The notes under the pieces: generated by a model
The model's database searches: none
What the model was told of the DNA's origin: nothing
What the model saw: only the letters and a program-made list of their open reading frames with translations
Translations under genes and position numbers: made by a program
Shown: positions 18,345-29,722 of the stretch, one piece after another
How positions within the stretch are numbered: the first letter of the stretch is position 1
Layout of the letters: every line of letters starts with the position of its first letter
NCBI RefSeq assembly: GCF_000315915.1
Contig: NC_020188.1
Coordinates: forward strand, 1,319,501-1,383,500
Source: Henningerozyma blattae CBS 6284
Lineage: Eukaryota; Ascomycota; Saccharomycetes; Saccharomycetales; Saccharomycetaceae
Direction: 5' to 3'
Length of the DNA: 64,000 nt

Positions 18345-20768
18345 ATGGAAAAACCATTCCATGATATCCATATAACAACCACAGGTATTACCTCCTCACA
18401 AATATCAACAAATATTAATAAAATTATACTTTCCCTAGGAGGTACACTTTCCAAAGATTTAAGACCAAATATCAACATTCTCATTGTGGATTTATCCAAT
18501 ACAGATAATGATGTAACAAAAAGTCAGAAATTCAATTACTCGATAAAACATAGATTCGATATCATCTTTCTGGATTATCAATCTCTCGTCACCATCCATC
18601 AACTGTGGTTGAGAGGTGATGACATTTCCATGTCTGATCATTCGAATTTTGCTAGTTTGAAAAATACTAAACAAAGAATGTTGGCTGTTTTGAGATCTCG
18701 GTATTCTATAAAACCATTACAAAATTATATCATCTTCATAGGGAGACTCTCCACAGAAGCTGCCGCTCATCTCCCAATTATTCAGCCATCCTTTAAAGAG
18801 TTATGTATTGAATTGGGAGCAGAAAAGGTAAACACATCGTATTTCCCTCGAGATTGTAATCAACTTTTGAAAACCCCATATTCCAAAATCATCTTTATAG
18901 CAGATTCACTTCATGGTGAAAGAATAAAAGCAGCTCGTTTACAATCTATCCCCCTGGTGCATTACAAGTGGATCTTGGATTGCAATAAAAGAGGAGCTCC
19001 TATTCCTTTCGATCCGTCATATCTATTGGATAACCCTACTGTATTGCAATCCGATTTCAAATCTATAGCTGCAAATATTTGTGATTGGTCCTCATCAACA
19101 CACTCATCATCATATACAATCTCTTCCTCTTTACAATCAACTCGTCCAATTACTTTGAAAAAAGATAAAAATGTTAAACGTTTATATCAAAATGCCTTGG
19201 CAAGAGAAGTTTCATCACCAATAACTTCTCCACATTTACCTCAACAGACTACATTAGCAACATCACCTTCTTCCAATCCCACTTTCAATTCAGATCCTTC
19301 TCTTCTCACTCATCCTCGCAGAGAGAATAATTTATTTGAAAATTGTCATTTTTTCATTCATAATTCTTTTAATTCAAAACAATCTAAGATATTATCGAAA
19401 ATTATTTTAAATAATAATGGTAATATAATAACATCCCATAATGCATTCGATAAAGATGAAAAATTCAATTTTATTATCATTCCATTTAATTTACCCTTTA
19501 ATCAAATCAACCTGCCTTCAATGTCACATACAAATTTCATTACAGAATTCTTTATTGAACGATGTTTACATTATAAAAATTTCATTTTCCCCATAGATTG
19601 TTGGTCAAAACCTTTATTCCATACTTTGGAATTCCATCTCCTATCTAACCCTAATATTATGCATAATGGTTCTTCATTAACTATTGCCATCACCGGGTTC
19701 CAAGGTGTAGAATTATTACATTTAACAAAGCTATTGAATCTATTAACTTCTCATCCCACAAATATTAATTTCCAAACAGTTTTAAATAAAAATACAGATT
19801 TATTAATTGCAAATTTATCAGTATTCAAATCAATCAAAAATAATAGAAATTTAAAACCTTGGCAAAATAAATATAAATCTTTATTCATAGATGATAACCT
19901 TTCAAATTCAAGAAATTCCATTTCTACTGAATCATTAAAGAAAAAGATAGAATTCGTAAGAGATATTCACAAGATCCCTGTGATTTCCCCGGCTTTTATC
20001 ATTAATTTATTAGAAAAGACTTTTGAATTGAAGGAGCCATCAAATCTTCTCTACTCTTGTATTATAAATCCAGATTGGTGCATTTATTGTTCAAGTGGTA
20101 ACGTAGATGATTATAAAGTGAAACTTCAATTAAATGATATATCTTTATCTGCTTTAACATCAACTTCTACTTCTTCTTCACAACAACAATCATACAAATC
20201 ACAATCTTGGAAAGAGTTGCACCCTATTTCAACTCTACCAACAATAAAACAAACTGGACGTGAATTAATTGAAAAATTTATTCAATCTCCTACTACTGCT
20301 ACGACTACTAAACAATCCCTTAAGATAATTCACAATTCATCTTCCAATATTATAGAAACTCCGAATATCATCTATTCGGCCGAACGAAAGAGACTCCCAT
20401 CTTATTCGGCCGATCAATTACGTCAAAATATTTCCACTACTCCAGATTTATCTTACACCAATACAAATATAAAACGTACAAAAATTACTTTATCTAAAGA
20501 TCAAACTATCATATCAAGATCTTCAAGCTGGGGTAGAATGATGGAAAACGATTCAATGACAACTTCACTTCCACTTTCAAATAATGGTGATGATAATTTT
20601 ACAAATTCTTTTAAAATTTCAAATAATTTAAATAATGATGATCATTTACCACATACTCAAATCACTTATGGTATTTCTCCAACCAAAAGAGTAAATGATG
20701 AAACTTCAAAATTGAAAAGATTAACAAGACATCAAATTAAAGAATTACGTAAAGATTTTAAAAAATAA
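18345..20768 (+). CDS. DPB11: BRCT-repeat replication initiation and checkpoint protein Dpb11
   Basis: Dpb11 (TopBP1/Cut5 family) bridges phosphorylated Sld2 and Sld3 at replication origins and activates Mec1. BRCT units are visible from the start (KIILSLGGTLSKDLRPNINILIVD and KHRFDIIFLDYQSLVTIHQLWL in blocks). A second unit contains IPLVHYKWILDCNKRGAPIPFDPSYLL, and another pair lies at about residues 330-590. The tail is basic and Ser/Thr-rich, ending in KRLTRHQIKELRKDFKK. The start MEKPFHDI aligns with the S. cerevisiae start MKPFQGI and gives 807 residues (about 764 in S. cerevisiae). The frame is open upstream to 18051, with another ATG at 18186. It is divergent from SIP4, as in S. cerevisiae. 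Confidence 0.93.
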   Translation: MEKPFHDIHITTTGITSSQISTNINKIILSLGGTLSKDLRPNINILIVDLSNTDNDVTKSQKFNYSIKHRFDIIFLDYQSLVTIHQLWLRGDDISMSDHSNFASLKNTKQRMLAVLRSRYSIKPLQNYIIFIGRLSTEAAAHLPIIQPSFKELCIELGAEKVNTSYFPRDCNQLLKTPYSKIIFIADSLHGERIKAARLQSIPLVHYKWILDCNKRGAPIPFDPSYLLDNPTVLQSDFKSIAANICDWSSSTHSSSYTISSSLQSTRPITLKKDKNVKRLYQNALAREVSSPITSPHLPQQTTLATSPSSNPTFNSDPSLLTHPRRENNLFENCHFFIHNSFNSKQSKILSKIILNNNGNIITSHNAFDKDEKFNFIIIPFNLPFNQINLPSMSHTNFITEFFIERCLHYKNFIFPIDCWSKPLFHTLEFHLLSNPNIMHNGSSLTIAITGFQGVELLHLTKLLNLLTSHPTNINFQTVLNKNTDLLIANLSVFKSIKNNRNLKPWQNKYKSLFIDDNLSNSRNSISTESLKKKIEFVRDIHKIPVISPAFIINLLEKTFELKEPSNLLYSCIINPDWCIYCSSGNVDDYKVKLQLNDISLSALTSTSTSSSQQQSYKSQSWKELHPISTLPTIKQTGRELIEKFIQSPTTATTTKQSLKIIHNSSSNIIETPNIIYSAERKRLPSYSADQLRQNISTTPDLSYTNTNIKRTKITLSKDQTIISRSSSWGRMMENDSMTTSLPLSNNGDDNFTNSFKISNNLNNDDHLPHTQITYGISPTKRVNDETSKLKRLTRHQIKELRKDFKK

Positions 20769-20915
20769 GCGATACCATTTTATCTTATTCCATATTTATC
20801 ACCTTTATAAAATTTTATTTATACATATATCTGCATTACATGAATATACACTTATTCAAGTTCAAATTATTTAAATTTTACCGCTGCATTGTTATTAAAT
20901 TATTTATTACTACAT

Positions 20916-23900
20916 TTAATCAATAATAATTATCTCTCCATCATTAGTTTTGGCTTTTTTCCTTGCTCTAGATAATTGAGAAAATATATCAAATTGACTA
21001 GATCCAATTTCTTTCTTCACAATAGGTTTCTTGCCTGGAAATATATCATCTTTCTTGCTCTTTTTCTGTTGAACTGCATCAGCAAGTAATTTAGCTGATG
21101 CAATAATTGGTCGATTATCAACATGGAAATCATTAGGATCATGCAATATTTCTGCAGCTGTAACATCTTCTTCATCGTCTTCTTGTTTTAATCTATTAAT
21201 TTCATTTTTCTCTTCATAATCTTGCAAATTAATTGGTTTTGCAACTACTTTCGTATTTCGTCTTGACGATGTTCGTTGTTTGATATATTGGGATTCTATC
21301 TCAATATCTTTTTCAATTTTAATTGGATTACTGTTAGACTTATTTGAAGGAATTGTATTGAGTTTATTTTTATTCTTAGTTTTATTATCATTATTATAAT
21401 TGTTGTTGTTGTTGTTGTTATTGTTGTTATAATTAGTTAGAGATGAGTTATTACGTGATAAGGTTGGAATGCCTCTGTTTAATGTTGTTGGTGTTGGTGC
21501 AAATAATTGGCGATTTGTAAGAATATTATTACTCGTATTGGAGGTGTCATCTTTGTTAGCATTATTAGTAGTATTGTTTGGAGCATATGATGGTGCATAC
21601 GTTTTTTTGGGAGAAGGTGATCTTGAATTAGGTGTTGATTTGTATTTTGGTGCAAATGTCTTTACGGGGCTTAGATTTCTTTGAGGTGATACTGGCCCAC
21701 CATTAATACGACCGGTATAACTGGGAGCATATGTTTTGGTTGGACTCAGATTTCTCGCTATCGATCTAGATTCATTACTAGTTTTTTGAGTATATGAAGA
21801 GGATTTTGTGGGGCTCAATTGATACTTAGAACTTGGAATTGGATTGTTTTGTCTACCACGAGGCTTTGGTTGGGGATTTTTACCAAATAATTTAGAAGTT
21901 GAAATAGAATTTGGATTTGTCTTTAATTGAGCTGCTGCAGTTGTGAACTCACTTGTGCCAGTTATTGTTTTGTTTTTGGTTAGATCTACATTAAAAGTAT
22001 TTACTAGGCTTTTCCCATTCCAAATAAATCTTTCTCTTCTATCGTCAACACATTTATTATAATCTTCGATCAATTGTTTATATGAAAATGTTTGAATATT
22101 TTCCAAAAACTTTTTACCCATTGCTTTATAAAGTGATTTGATAGTATTCAGATCATCAAATACATATTGTCTATCTGAGGTTTTCGATAATAATTCTTTT
22201 GACAAAAATCGACTAGGTTCACTTGGATATTGTTCATCATTTGATGTAACTGATGTAATATATAATAAATACTTGGCTCGGGTCTGTGCAACAAAAAACA
22301 TTCTTCTTTCTTCATCTAATGAACTATTCCCGCTTTGTTGCTTTTGTTTCCCACTATTCGGATCATTAGTAGTAGAATCTGAAGTATTACCATCTTCGTC
22401 GTCATTCTGAGTATCTTCAGAATCTCTACCTTCATCCCGAAACAATGATGGGATAATTCCTTCGTTACATCCAGGAATTAACACTACAGGCCATTCCAGA
22501 CCTTTTGCTCCGTGTATAGTAGAAATCGTCACATATCCATGATTTTTATTATCATCATTTAATTTTTCCTCTTCTCCTTCAGCTTCTGTAGAATATAAAC
22601 TTAATGAAACGAAAAAATTCCGTATATAATTTGAAACTATATTCTTAGGAGTTTCTTGTGATGTAGTCTGTATTATTGGAATATTTGTTTTATCAAGTCC
22701 TAAGAAATGAGATTTTAAAAGTTCAACATTCTTGTGTCTTGGATTTGTATAATCTGGTTCACCGGATAAGTCCACATTTGATTTTTTCTTCCCATCAAAA
22801 TATAAATATTCTTGTTTTAATCCAGAGGTATCATATAATCTTTCAAATATTTCCGACAATGCATTCTCCAAGGGGTTTTCATATAAATTAATACATGATT
22901 CAATCATTCCAATAAATTCCGATATAGCCTGTTTACCCTTGGTAGGGATATCAACTGGAATGATGCGATTATTAATAGATTTCAATATTTCAAAAGAAGG
23001 TCCATCATGCTCATCAAATATTTTGGAAATTTTTTCAATAGAGACAGGTCCTAAACCCTTTGATGGGTATGTAAGGCATGATAGAATGGCATTTTTTTCT
23101 TCATTTGAATTCACGCATTTTAACAAATTTAACATTGTCGAAACTTCTTTTAATTCCCAAAATGCATGTCCTCTGATAATTTTGTACGGTATTCTATTTT
23201 CAATCAAAGAATTCTCAATCCTTCTAATTTGCCTCCTTTGTCTAACTAGAATTGCAATATCATTATATGAGAACAAATTTGGTAATGATTTTAAATATAA
23301 TATTTCTCGTGTTAATGATGGAGCTTCTAAGAAATTAGTTGGAAAAGTAAGATACACTGGAGGAAAATTACAATCAAATTGTGCATGCAATGGTAATCTA
23401 GCCTTTCTACCAGAAGATTGTTGGCTAATTAACGTCTCACTAGTGTCCAGAATCTTTTGTGATGAACGATAATTTTCTATTAGAATAACTTGAGATATAT
23501 GAAGAGGAGACTTTCTTATCATTTCTTCAAAATTATGTGATAATGCATGTCTAAATGCATAAATACTTTGGTCGGGATCACCCACCACCGTTATACCGTG
23601 AGATAAATGATGGTTACCTCTTGCAAATAAAAACATCAAATCAGTTTGAATACCATTTGTATCTTGAAATTCATCTACTAGGACATGTCGTATATTTGGT
23701 AAACATCTTTCCTTTGTCAGAAGGCGAAAGGCATACATCAGCAAATCATCGAAATCAAAGGAGTTGATTTTATTTAATTCTGTTTGATATTTTTCGTAAA
23801 AATAAGATAATGCAACATCATGATCATTGTCTGCCTGATATTCTTCTTGTAAAATTGCAAATGCTTTTAATCTTGAAATTTGCTTTTTAACCATTTTTGG

Positions 23901-24434
23901 ATGGACAGCCCATTCATTATTACTACGCTTCGGGAGACATAGATTAACCTTCTTACTCATGGAAGTTGCGTAATCCCTAATCTGATCTGGCATCTTATCA
24001 ACCATATTATTTAGAATCGCATCTACCTCTTTTTCATCAACGATTCTCCAATCTTTCCTAAGATTTAATATATGTCCAAATCTTGTCAGAAGTTTCATAC
24101 AAACACCATGAAATGTACCTATTAATAGATCAGAAACTCGTACATGAGTATTTTCCAGCATTTTTGTTAATCTCTCTATCATTTCTGTTGCTGCTTTATT
24201 AGTAAAGGTTGTTACAATTATATCTTGTGGCAATATTTTGTGATGCAATAAAAGATATGCAACTCTTGAAGTTAACACTTTAGTTTTACCAGTACCTGGT
24301 CCAGCAATAATTTGTAATGCCTTCCCTGGGTCATATGTCACAGCCATCAATTGCTGTTTATTTAATGTGGAAAGTATGTCATTTAACACCAGGTTATTAG
24401 TTGAATTTATATTAGTCTGATCATCATTTGACAT
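20916..24434 (-). CDS. SRS2: Srs2 anti-recombinase DNA helicase (UvrD family)
   Basis: Superfamily 1A 3'-to-5' helicase that strips Rad51 filaments and limits recombination at forks. Walker A GPGTGKT is at residues 45-51, followed by DEFQDTN (Walker B), GDPDQSIYAFR, and HGAKGLEWPVV. The C-terminal tail has QFDIFSQLSRARKK, matching the PCNA-interaction region, and ends in IIIID, matching the SUMO-interaction motif of the S. cerevisiae protein. The middle tail has SPxK-rich repeats and an Asn run. The ORF extends 10 codons further upstream but only from TTG. The ATG at 24434 gives MSNDDQ and 1172 residues, against about 1174. Confidence 0.97.
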   Translation of the reverse strand: MSNDDQTNINSTNNLVLNDILSTLNKQQLMAVTYDPGKALQIIAGPGTGKTKVLTSRVAYLLLHHKILPQDIIVTTFTNKAATEMIERLTKMLENTHVRVSDLLIGTFHGVCMKLLTRFGHILNLRKDWRIVDEKEVDAILNNMVDKMPDQIRDYATSMSKKVNLCLPKRSNNEWAVHPKMVKKQISRLKAFAILQEEYQADNDHDVALSYFYEKYQTELNKINSFDFDDLLMYAFRLLTKERCLPNIRHVLVDEFQDTNGIQTDLMFLFARGNHHLSHGITVVGDPDQSIYAFRHALSHNFEEMIRKSPLHISQVILIENYRSSQKILDTSETLISQQSSGRKARLPLHAQFDCNFPPVYLTFPTNFLEAPSLTREILYLKSLPNLFSYNDIAILVRQRRQIRRIENSLIENRIPYKIIRGHAFWELKEVSTMLNLLKCVNSNEEKNAILSCLTYPSKGLGPVSIEKISKIFDEHDGPSFEILKSINNRIIPVDIPTKGKQAISEFIGMIESCINLYENPLENALSEIFERLYDTSGLKQEYLYFDGKKKSNVDLSGEPDYTNPRHKNVELLKSHFLGLDKTNIPIIQTTSQETPKNIVSNYIRNFFVSLSLYSTEAEGEEEKLNDDNKNHGYVTISTIHGAKGLEWPVVLIPGCNEGIIPSLFRDEGRDSEDTQNDDEDGNTSDSTTNDPNSGKQKQQSGNSSLDEERRMFFVAQTRAKYLLYITSVTSNDEQYPSEPSRFLSKELLSKTSDRQYVFDDLNTIKSLYKAMGKKFLENIQTFSYKQLIEDYNKCVDDRRERFIWNGKSLVNTFNVDLTKNKTITGTSEFTTAAAQLKTNPNSISTSKLFGKNPQPKPRGRQNNPIPSSKYQLSPTKSSSYTQKTSNESRSIARNLSPTKTYAPSYTGRINGGPVSPQRNLSPVKTFAPKYKSTPNSRSPSPKKTYAPSYAPNNTTNNANKDDTSNTSNNILTNRQLFAPTPTTLNRGIPTLSRNNSSLTNYNNNNNNNNNNYNNDNKTKNKNKLNTIPSNKSNSNPIKIEKDIEIESQYIKQRTSSRRNTKVVAKPINLQDYEEKNEINRLKQEDDEEDVTAAEILHDPNDFHVDNRPIIASAKLLADAVQQKKSKKDDIFPGKKPIVKKEIGSSQFDIFSQLSRARKKAKTNDGEIIIID

Positions 24435-25288
24435 TTTGAATATTCGAACGAATTTTAAAAGCAAATTATTCGAGCCAGAAATATCCTATCAATACAATAG
24501 TGTCCTTCTATATTACAATTTTACAATGGGAGATATAATATATAGACTATAGGTATGCTTTATGTAAGTTGTTATTGGATTGAAGCATACTTTTTAATGT
24601 AACAAGCATCAAAAATACGTGTATTATTCTTCTTTTAGACATCCCATCATCGAATCATTTTAAAGACGCGCTTTATTTACATTTTGCCAAATCTCGAATT
24701 TCACGAAAAACAGAAAATATAATAAAAGGGCTTATAGTAATAAATCAAAAAAACAAACAGAGATATTGTATTTGAATTAAATCTAAAAAACTTATTTTTA
24801 TTTATTTTTTACTATTTTTTGTGATGATAGAATAACAAAAATTATTTTTAATTGAATTTTATTTTTAGTATCTCAAAATTTCTTTTTATACAACTTTACT
24901 AGCTTTTATTTATTGTTTGCAAAAAATCCCCAAGCTACAATACATTAATTTAAAATAATCCTGATATAAATAGTTGGATAATTGACACTAAATATTAAAT
25001 AGCATATATATCATTATTCTATTAGGGATTTCTACCTTATGTTTCATTTTTAGGAAAGTTCTTGAATAGAAAATACTACCAAAAATAGTTATGGTTTAAA
25101 TGATTAATATTTACAATGTATTGTATATGAATATATAGTAAGTTTATCTATACATATATGTGTGCGGATATTTTTTTATTCAAATAAACTCTTCTAATTA
25201 ATTTTTAACTCAGAGATTCGCAAAATGGTTTGATCTGCTTTGTTGATTGCATGCCTAACTCTTCTGTTCCTTCTTTTTGTAACTTCTC
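24435..25288. other. Intergenic region SRS2-MRPL49
   Basis: An 854-base AT-rich region upstream of SRS2 and downstream of MRPL49. It has GACGCGC at 24665-24671, one base off the MCB (ACGCGT) cell-cycle box, about 230 bases upstream of the SRS2 ATG. No gene was seen. In S. cerevisiae this segment would hold TOK1, KHA1 and BCK1. Confidence 0.5.
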
Positions 25289-25762
25289 TTACATGAAATT
25301 TCCTTTCGTTTTTTCTATAACAATAGCTTTTAAACTATACAATTTTGGATCGATCGGATTATCAACGAATGTGTAGTTTCTTGAACCAATTTTAGTGACA
25401 TCTGTTAGTTTCAAAGTGTCCCCAACATCTGCTTGTTTCAGTTTGAATGGTAATATAACCTTATCACCGAGAGTAACCAAGTATGGGCGATTATGAATGC
25501 GAAATGATGCATATAGTTCATTGGAGAGCTTTAATGGAGTTAAATCAGTTGTGCTTTTGATTGTATTTTCTAAAATATTTGAACTTGTAGCAGATGCATC
25601 TTTATGGTCAATTGGCTCTGAAAGGGTTGAATATTGGGTATGTAAGCCTATAAAGCTTGCTTTAGGAATTATCTGTCTAAATGAATTACTAGTTGAGCAA
25701 AGTAGGGGAGATGTAAAATTTTGGGTAAGCTGAGAAAGCCCCAATCTTGACAAGTGAAACAT
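25289..25762 (-). CDS. MRPL49: Mitochondrial large-subunit ribosomal protein bL21m
   Basis: Mitochondrial homologue of bacterial ribosomal protein L21. The first 40 or so residues are basic, hydroxylated and free of acidic residues ([16 protein letters not shown]), as in a mitochondrial targeting peptide. The bL21 fold follows from about residue 85: [22 protein letters not shown], then [21 protein letters not shown] in two blocks, ending in VIEKTKGN. At 157 residues it is close to S. cerevisiae Mrpl49 (about 161). It lies in the same relative order (SRS2, MRPL49, SAP185) as on chromosome X. Confidence 0.92.
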   Translation of the reverse strand: MFHLSRLGLSQLTQNFTSPLLCSTSNSFRQIIPKASFIGLHTQYSTLSEPIDHKDASATSSNILENTIKSTTDLTPLKLSNELYASFRIHNRPYLVTLGDKVILPFKLKQADVGDTLKLTDVTKIGSRNYTFVDNPIDPKLYSLKAIVIEKTKGNFM

Positions 25763-26192
25763 TGTAGAATATTAGTAGCGTATCGAGTATCTAAATCAGT
25801 AATTCGTAGAAAGCAGAAAATAATCCAGTATTTTTAGTCTTAATAAATGTTTATATCTTCTACCTATAATATATTTAATCGAATTCTATTTTACAGATTA
25901 TATTTTTTTTAATAGAGCGAAATTTTCGGGAGCATTAAAAACTTAGAATCTGAAAATATTAAAATAATAATTCATAGGATACTCGAAAAATTAGTCAAAC
26001 GAAGTAAAAATTGAAATATCCGTTGTTGAATAATAAAAAACATATATAATACAAAAAGTTTGGTTTATAAAAAGTTACAAAAATAAAAAGTGTTATGTCA
26101 CTATCGTTCATATTATTAATAATTAGAGAAGTTTTGAATTAGCTGAAGATGGAAGTTTTTATATAACTAGACATTAGTGATCATTTATCGAA
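25763..26192. other. Intergenic region MRPL49-SAP185
   Basis: A 430-base AT-rich stretch holding the MRPL49 promoter and the SAP185/190 3' end. A better-looking alternative C-terminus of the SAP gene would stop at 26185. No other feature seen. Confidence 0.5.
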
Positions 26193-29100
26193 CTACACCA
26201 TGAACACTATGTGCTGATTCATTATCATCCCATGAGAAACTACTATTTGTTGATGAAGAATCACACATGGGGTACATTTGTCCATTGTTATTTTTATTCT
26301 TTTTTTTATTTTTTTCTTTGATTTTCCTTTTTTAACTGTCCCTAGATCGACTCCATCTACAGTTTCTAAATTGTCTTGCGGTTTCTTCAGTATGCTTTGA
26401 GATGTAGGAGAATTAAATTCAGCTAAATTACTTTTCTTACTAGAATGTTCGTCCAAGGATGGATCAATTTTTATAGAGCGCTTGAGACTATCGTTATTTT
26501 CATTTTCATTTTCAGTTTTATTAGCATTTTCATTATCATTATCATTAATATTGGTGACATCATTTCCACTTTCCTTTGACGAAACATGGAAATCTTTTTG
26601 AACAATATTTTTCTTGGATAATTTTGGATCTGTGGGAGTAGCCTTTAAAGTTACTATGTTAGCAGGCGACATTTTGATATCTTCTTCAGCTGGAATATTA
26701 TTTTCCTCATCAATCATCTCTTCATCACCATCTTCATCCTTTCTATGCTCTTGTTTTGTTAATGGCGTGAGTTCATCTTCATTATCTGTCAAAGTTAAAT
26801 GTAGAGTTGTCTTACGACCACTGGGATCGGTATATTCATAATATCGGGTAGGTTCATTATCTTCATTATCATAATCATTTGTATTTATGGATTTTCTGTC
26901 TTCATCATTATCTTGCATTTCATCATTTTCTTCTTCGTCTTGCTGTTCTTGGGACATGTATTCATCATCTTCCATTGCCAATTGTTGAGGATGTTCCACT
27001 ATATCTTCATAAAGTTCATTTTCACTGATAAGATCGTGCTCCATATCATCTTCTAAATCTTGATCTTCTTTATCAACATCCAAATAATGCTGATTAACAT
27101 CTGATTCCAGTAGTTTAATTTCCTCTTCACCAAGACTTCTATCAATATCTGGTAAATTATCTTCTGTGAAATCACCTAATGGTGTATTATAATTCTCTCT
27201 TGCAATTGTTAATCTAGTATCGATGAAATTTTTCCAATTTTCATTGGCTAAAATTTCTAGAATTATATTTAATTCCTTAATAGATAAATCCATTTCTTCA
27301 ACATAATTGACGAATTTAACAATTTCTTCAGCAATTAAATTTAAATAACCTTGATAACCTAAACCAAGACCATTTTCAACTTGATATTCTAAGCTTTTCG
27401 CATCACCTAATATGATTAAATCAGATAAATCGTCATTTTTGAAAATTTCAATTAAAAGATTTTTATTATAACCAGTTTCTAATGGCCCATTTAAAAGCTG
27501 TTGAATAATATCAAAAACTACATTATGCAAAAAGTTATTCCATGGGAATTTGAAAAACATTTTGATAATCTCAGATAGGATCCCTGTAGTTTCAAGAGAT
27601 ATTTTTAACGCATCACCGATTAATATTGGTGCATCATTTTCATCTAACATGCTATTTTCATAATTCTCTTGCTGGATATTTAAAGTATTAGTTGATTTAT
27701 CAGTTGGAGTTTCACTGTCATCCAAATCATCATTACTGCTACCTTGAGAATTTCTTAACTTGAGTATATCCATTTGATGAGATAACTCATGATCTGTTGG
27801 AGAAGAGACATTTAATTTTGCATCTGGTGTAAGTTCGCTATTATCAGCTTCCAAAGCAAGGTCATTTTCAACTTGCATATCAACATCTTGATCATGATTA
27901 TAATTATTATCAATAGAGCTTTGTTGGGAATATTTTTGTCTAATATACAATCTTCTCGCATAATCACGTTCTTTCACGATTGATTCAGCATCAGGATCAT
28001 TCATTAATGCCATATTGGAACAATGTAATAACTCGGCAATCAATTCACAAATTTTAAATCGTTCAAAGCCTAATGGTTCAATTTCACCAAAGGAGGTCTT
28101 TAAATTATCAATTGTTTTACTAGTTAATAAATCTTGGAAATCTTGCATGTATTTGATAAATAATTTTAACATATGACCCAAATAAATAGGATCTCTATCA
28201 TTTGGAGGATGTGTCTTTAATGTAGTTGAGGTTAAATTAATATAATCATAATCTGAATTATTTTTTCTAATCAATTCAATGATAATACTAATACCATTAT
28301 TTAGCGAGGGACCACCTTGTAACATATTTTTAATCAAGTTTTCCATAATCACAGATGATGATAGCTGTCTTGTTAATTCATTTGGACCTATTATTGAAAC
28401 CATTTCATTATCTGAACCACCACTGATTGTAATAATAGCCTTCAAAAAATCTGCAGCGGCTGTTACAGTGGATGAAAAATCTTGACCAGAATCATTATGT
28501 GGATTCAAACAATCTATTAATTTTGGAATTAAATTCTGATTCATAAGGAGATGAATTACCCCATTTGAAGAATCTTGAGTATCAGTGGTAATTATTTTAG
28601 GTAAGAAATCCATTAATATTGGGTTTTGAATATGCTTAATAAATAAATCTACAAGATTCGATTGATCCAAGATATAATCTATCATTGAATTGACATCCAT
28701 ATCTAGTAGACGATCATTAATTTTCATGAAATATGTGGAAAATAACATAGATATATCTGATGAATCTGAAAGTATTTTCCATAACTTATCTAAAAGAAAA
28801 TGATTTTCAATTAAAGTGTTCGAAATAGCCCATATATCTGTAGACAAAATTTCAGTTGCTATTCTTGCCTTTTTAAATTCTGGTGTTTCTTCATCTTCAA
28901 TAATTCTTTCATCTTCGTTATCTTCATCATTATCATCGTTTAAGGAATTTTTTTCAATATCTTCTTTAAAATTAATGATCGATTCTTCAGTAATACAATC
29001 AATTAATTTATCTAATATTACCGGATATTTTAAGTAACCTAATAATTTGAAATTTGAGCACATTAGCTCTGTGTATAAATCTTCATTGTCTAATAACTCG

Positions 29101-29414
29101 TCCAATATATCTAGGTTTGGGTTATAATGAACAAAATCTTCATCGTTGATAGGTCCCGATTCATGCGTGGCATGATCTTCATCTAGTGCGGTTGTGGCAT
29201 CTATGTCGTTTGCAGCATCTAAATCTTCATTAATTAGGGTATCGTTACTATCTTTCGAACTTGATTCAATAGTAATTGAAAGATCCTTATCATCTTCGTT
29301 ATGGTTGGTATGATTGTGATGATGATGAATCGGTATGAATGCTATATCTAATAATTTTGAAAGAACAGAAGCTTGGTTATAATCATTACCAAAATTCCAG
29401 AATGCACCTGACAT
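26193..29414 (-). CDS. SAP185: Sit4-associated protein of the Sap185/Sap190 pair (possible 3' frameshift)
   Basis: SAPS-family regulatory partner of the PP2A-like phosphatase Sit4, acting in G1 progression and TOR signalling. The start MSGAFWNFGNDYNQASVLSKLLD and the block FTYLDELLDNEDLYTELMCSN-like near residue 100 are typical, followed by a long helical-repeat body to about residue 800 and an acidic tail. The 1073-residue length is close to S. cerevisiae Sap185 (about 1058). The annotated frame ends in an odd hydrophobic, Cys/His/Met-rich tail after a run of lysines. A one-base shift in the A-run at 26300-26315 instead yields an acidic Ser-rich ending that stops at 26185. Sap185 and Sap190 are duplicates, so the symbol is provisional. 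Confidence 0.9.
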   Translation of the reverse strand: MSGAFWNFGNDYNQASVLSKLLDIAFIPIHHHHNHTNHNEDDKDLSITIESSSKDSNDTLINEDLDAANDIDATTALDEDHATHESGPINDEDFVHYNPNLDILDELLDNEDLYTELMCSNFKLLGYLKYPVILDKLIDCITEESIINFKEDIEKNSLNDDNDEDNEDERIIEDEETPEFKKARIATEILSTDIWAISNTLIENHFLLDKLWKILSDSSDISMLFSTYFMKINDRLLDMDVNSMIDYILDQSNLVDLFIKHIQNPILMDFLPKIITTDTQDSSNGVIHLLMNQNLIPKLIDCLNPHNDSGQDFSSTVTAAADFLKAIITISGGSDNEMVSIIGPNELTRQLSSSVIMENLIKNMLQGGPSLNNGISIIIELIRKNNSDYDYINLTSTTLKTHPPNDRDPIYLGHMLKLFIKYMQDFQDLLTSKTIDNLKTSFGEIEPLGFERFKICELIAELLHCSNMALMNDPDAESIVKERDYARRLYIRQKYSQQSSIDNNYNHDQDVDMQVENDLALEADNSELTPDAKLNVSSPTDHELSHQMDILKLRNSQGSSNDDLDDSETPTDKSTNTLNIQQENYENSMLDENDAPILIGDALKISLETTGILSEIIKMFFKFPWNNFLHNVVFDIIQQLLNGPLETGYNKNLLIEIFKNDDLSDLIILGDAKSLEYQVENGLGLGYQGYLNLIAEEIVKFVNYVEEMDLSIKELNIILEILANENWKNFIDTRLTIARENYNTPLGDFTEDNLPDIDRSLGEEEIKLLESDVNQHYLDVDKEDQDLEDDMEHDLISENELYEDIVEHPQQLAMEDDEYMSQEQQDEEENDEMQDNDEDRKSINTNDYDNEDNEPTRYYEYTDPSGRKTTLHLTLTDNEDELTPLTKQEHRKDEDGDEEMIDEENNIPAEEDIKMSPANIVTLKATPTDPKLSKKNIVQKDFHVSSKESGNDVTNINDNDNENANKTENENENNDSLKRSIKIDPSLDEHSSKKSNLAEFNSPTSQSILKKPQDNLETVDGVDLGTVKKGKSKKKIKKRIKITMDKCTPCVILHQQIVVSHGMIMNQHIVFMV

Positions 29415-29687
29415 TATGTTTAGATTAATTAGGTAGCAATATGATTTATTAATTGAGATGAAATAAAGATTGAAAAAAATTGAATAATGTACAAATTATG
29501 AGGAACCAACGAAAAAAATTAAAATAGAGTAAAATCAAATAACAAAATGAAATAATACAACGTACACGAACTGGGAGTTAGCCACAAAAGTAGAATGTAA
29601 GAATGAATGGAAAATATATTACTGCGGCGTGATGTTTAGTAGTAAAGTTATTATTATTATGCTATATTAATGCCAGATGCAAAAAAA

Positions 29688-29722
29688 ACAAAACAAAATA
29701 AAACAAAATAAAACAAAATAAA
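29688..29722. repeat. AAAACAAAAT tandem repeat
   Basis: A near-perfect 10-base A-rich unit (AAAACAAAAT) repeats about three times, then decays into related AAATGAAACG units. It is simple-sequence DNA upstream of SAP185/190. Confidence 0.75.
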
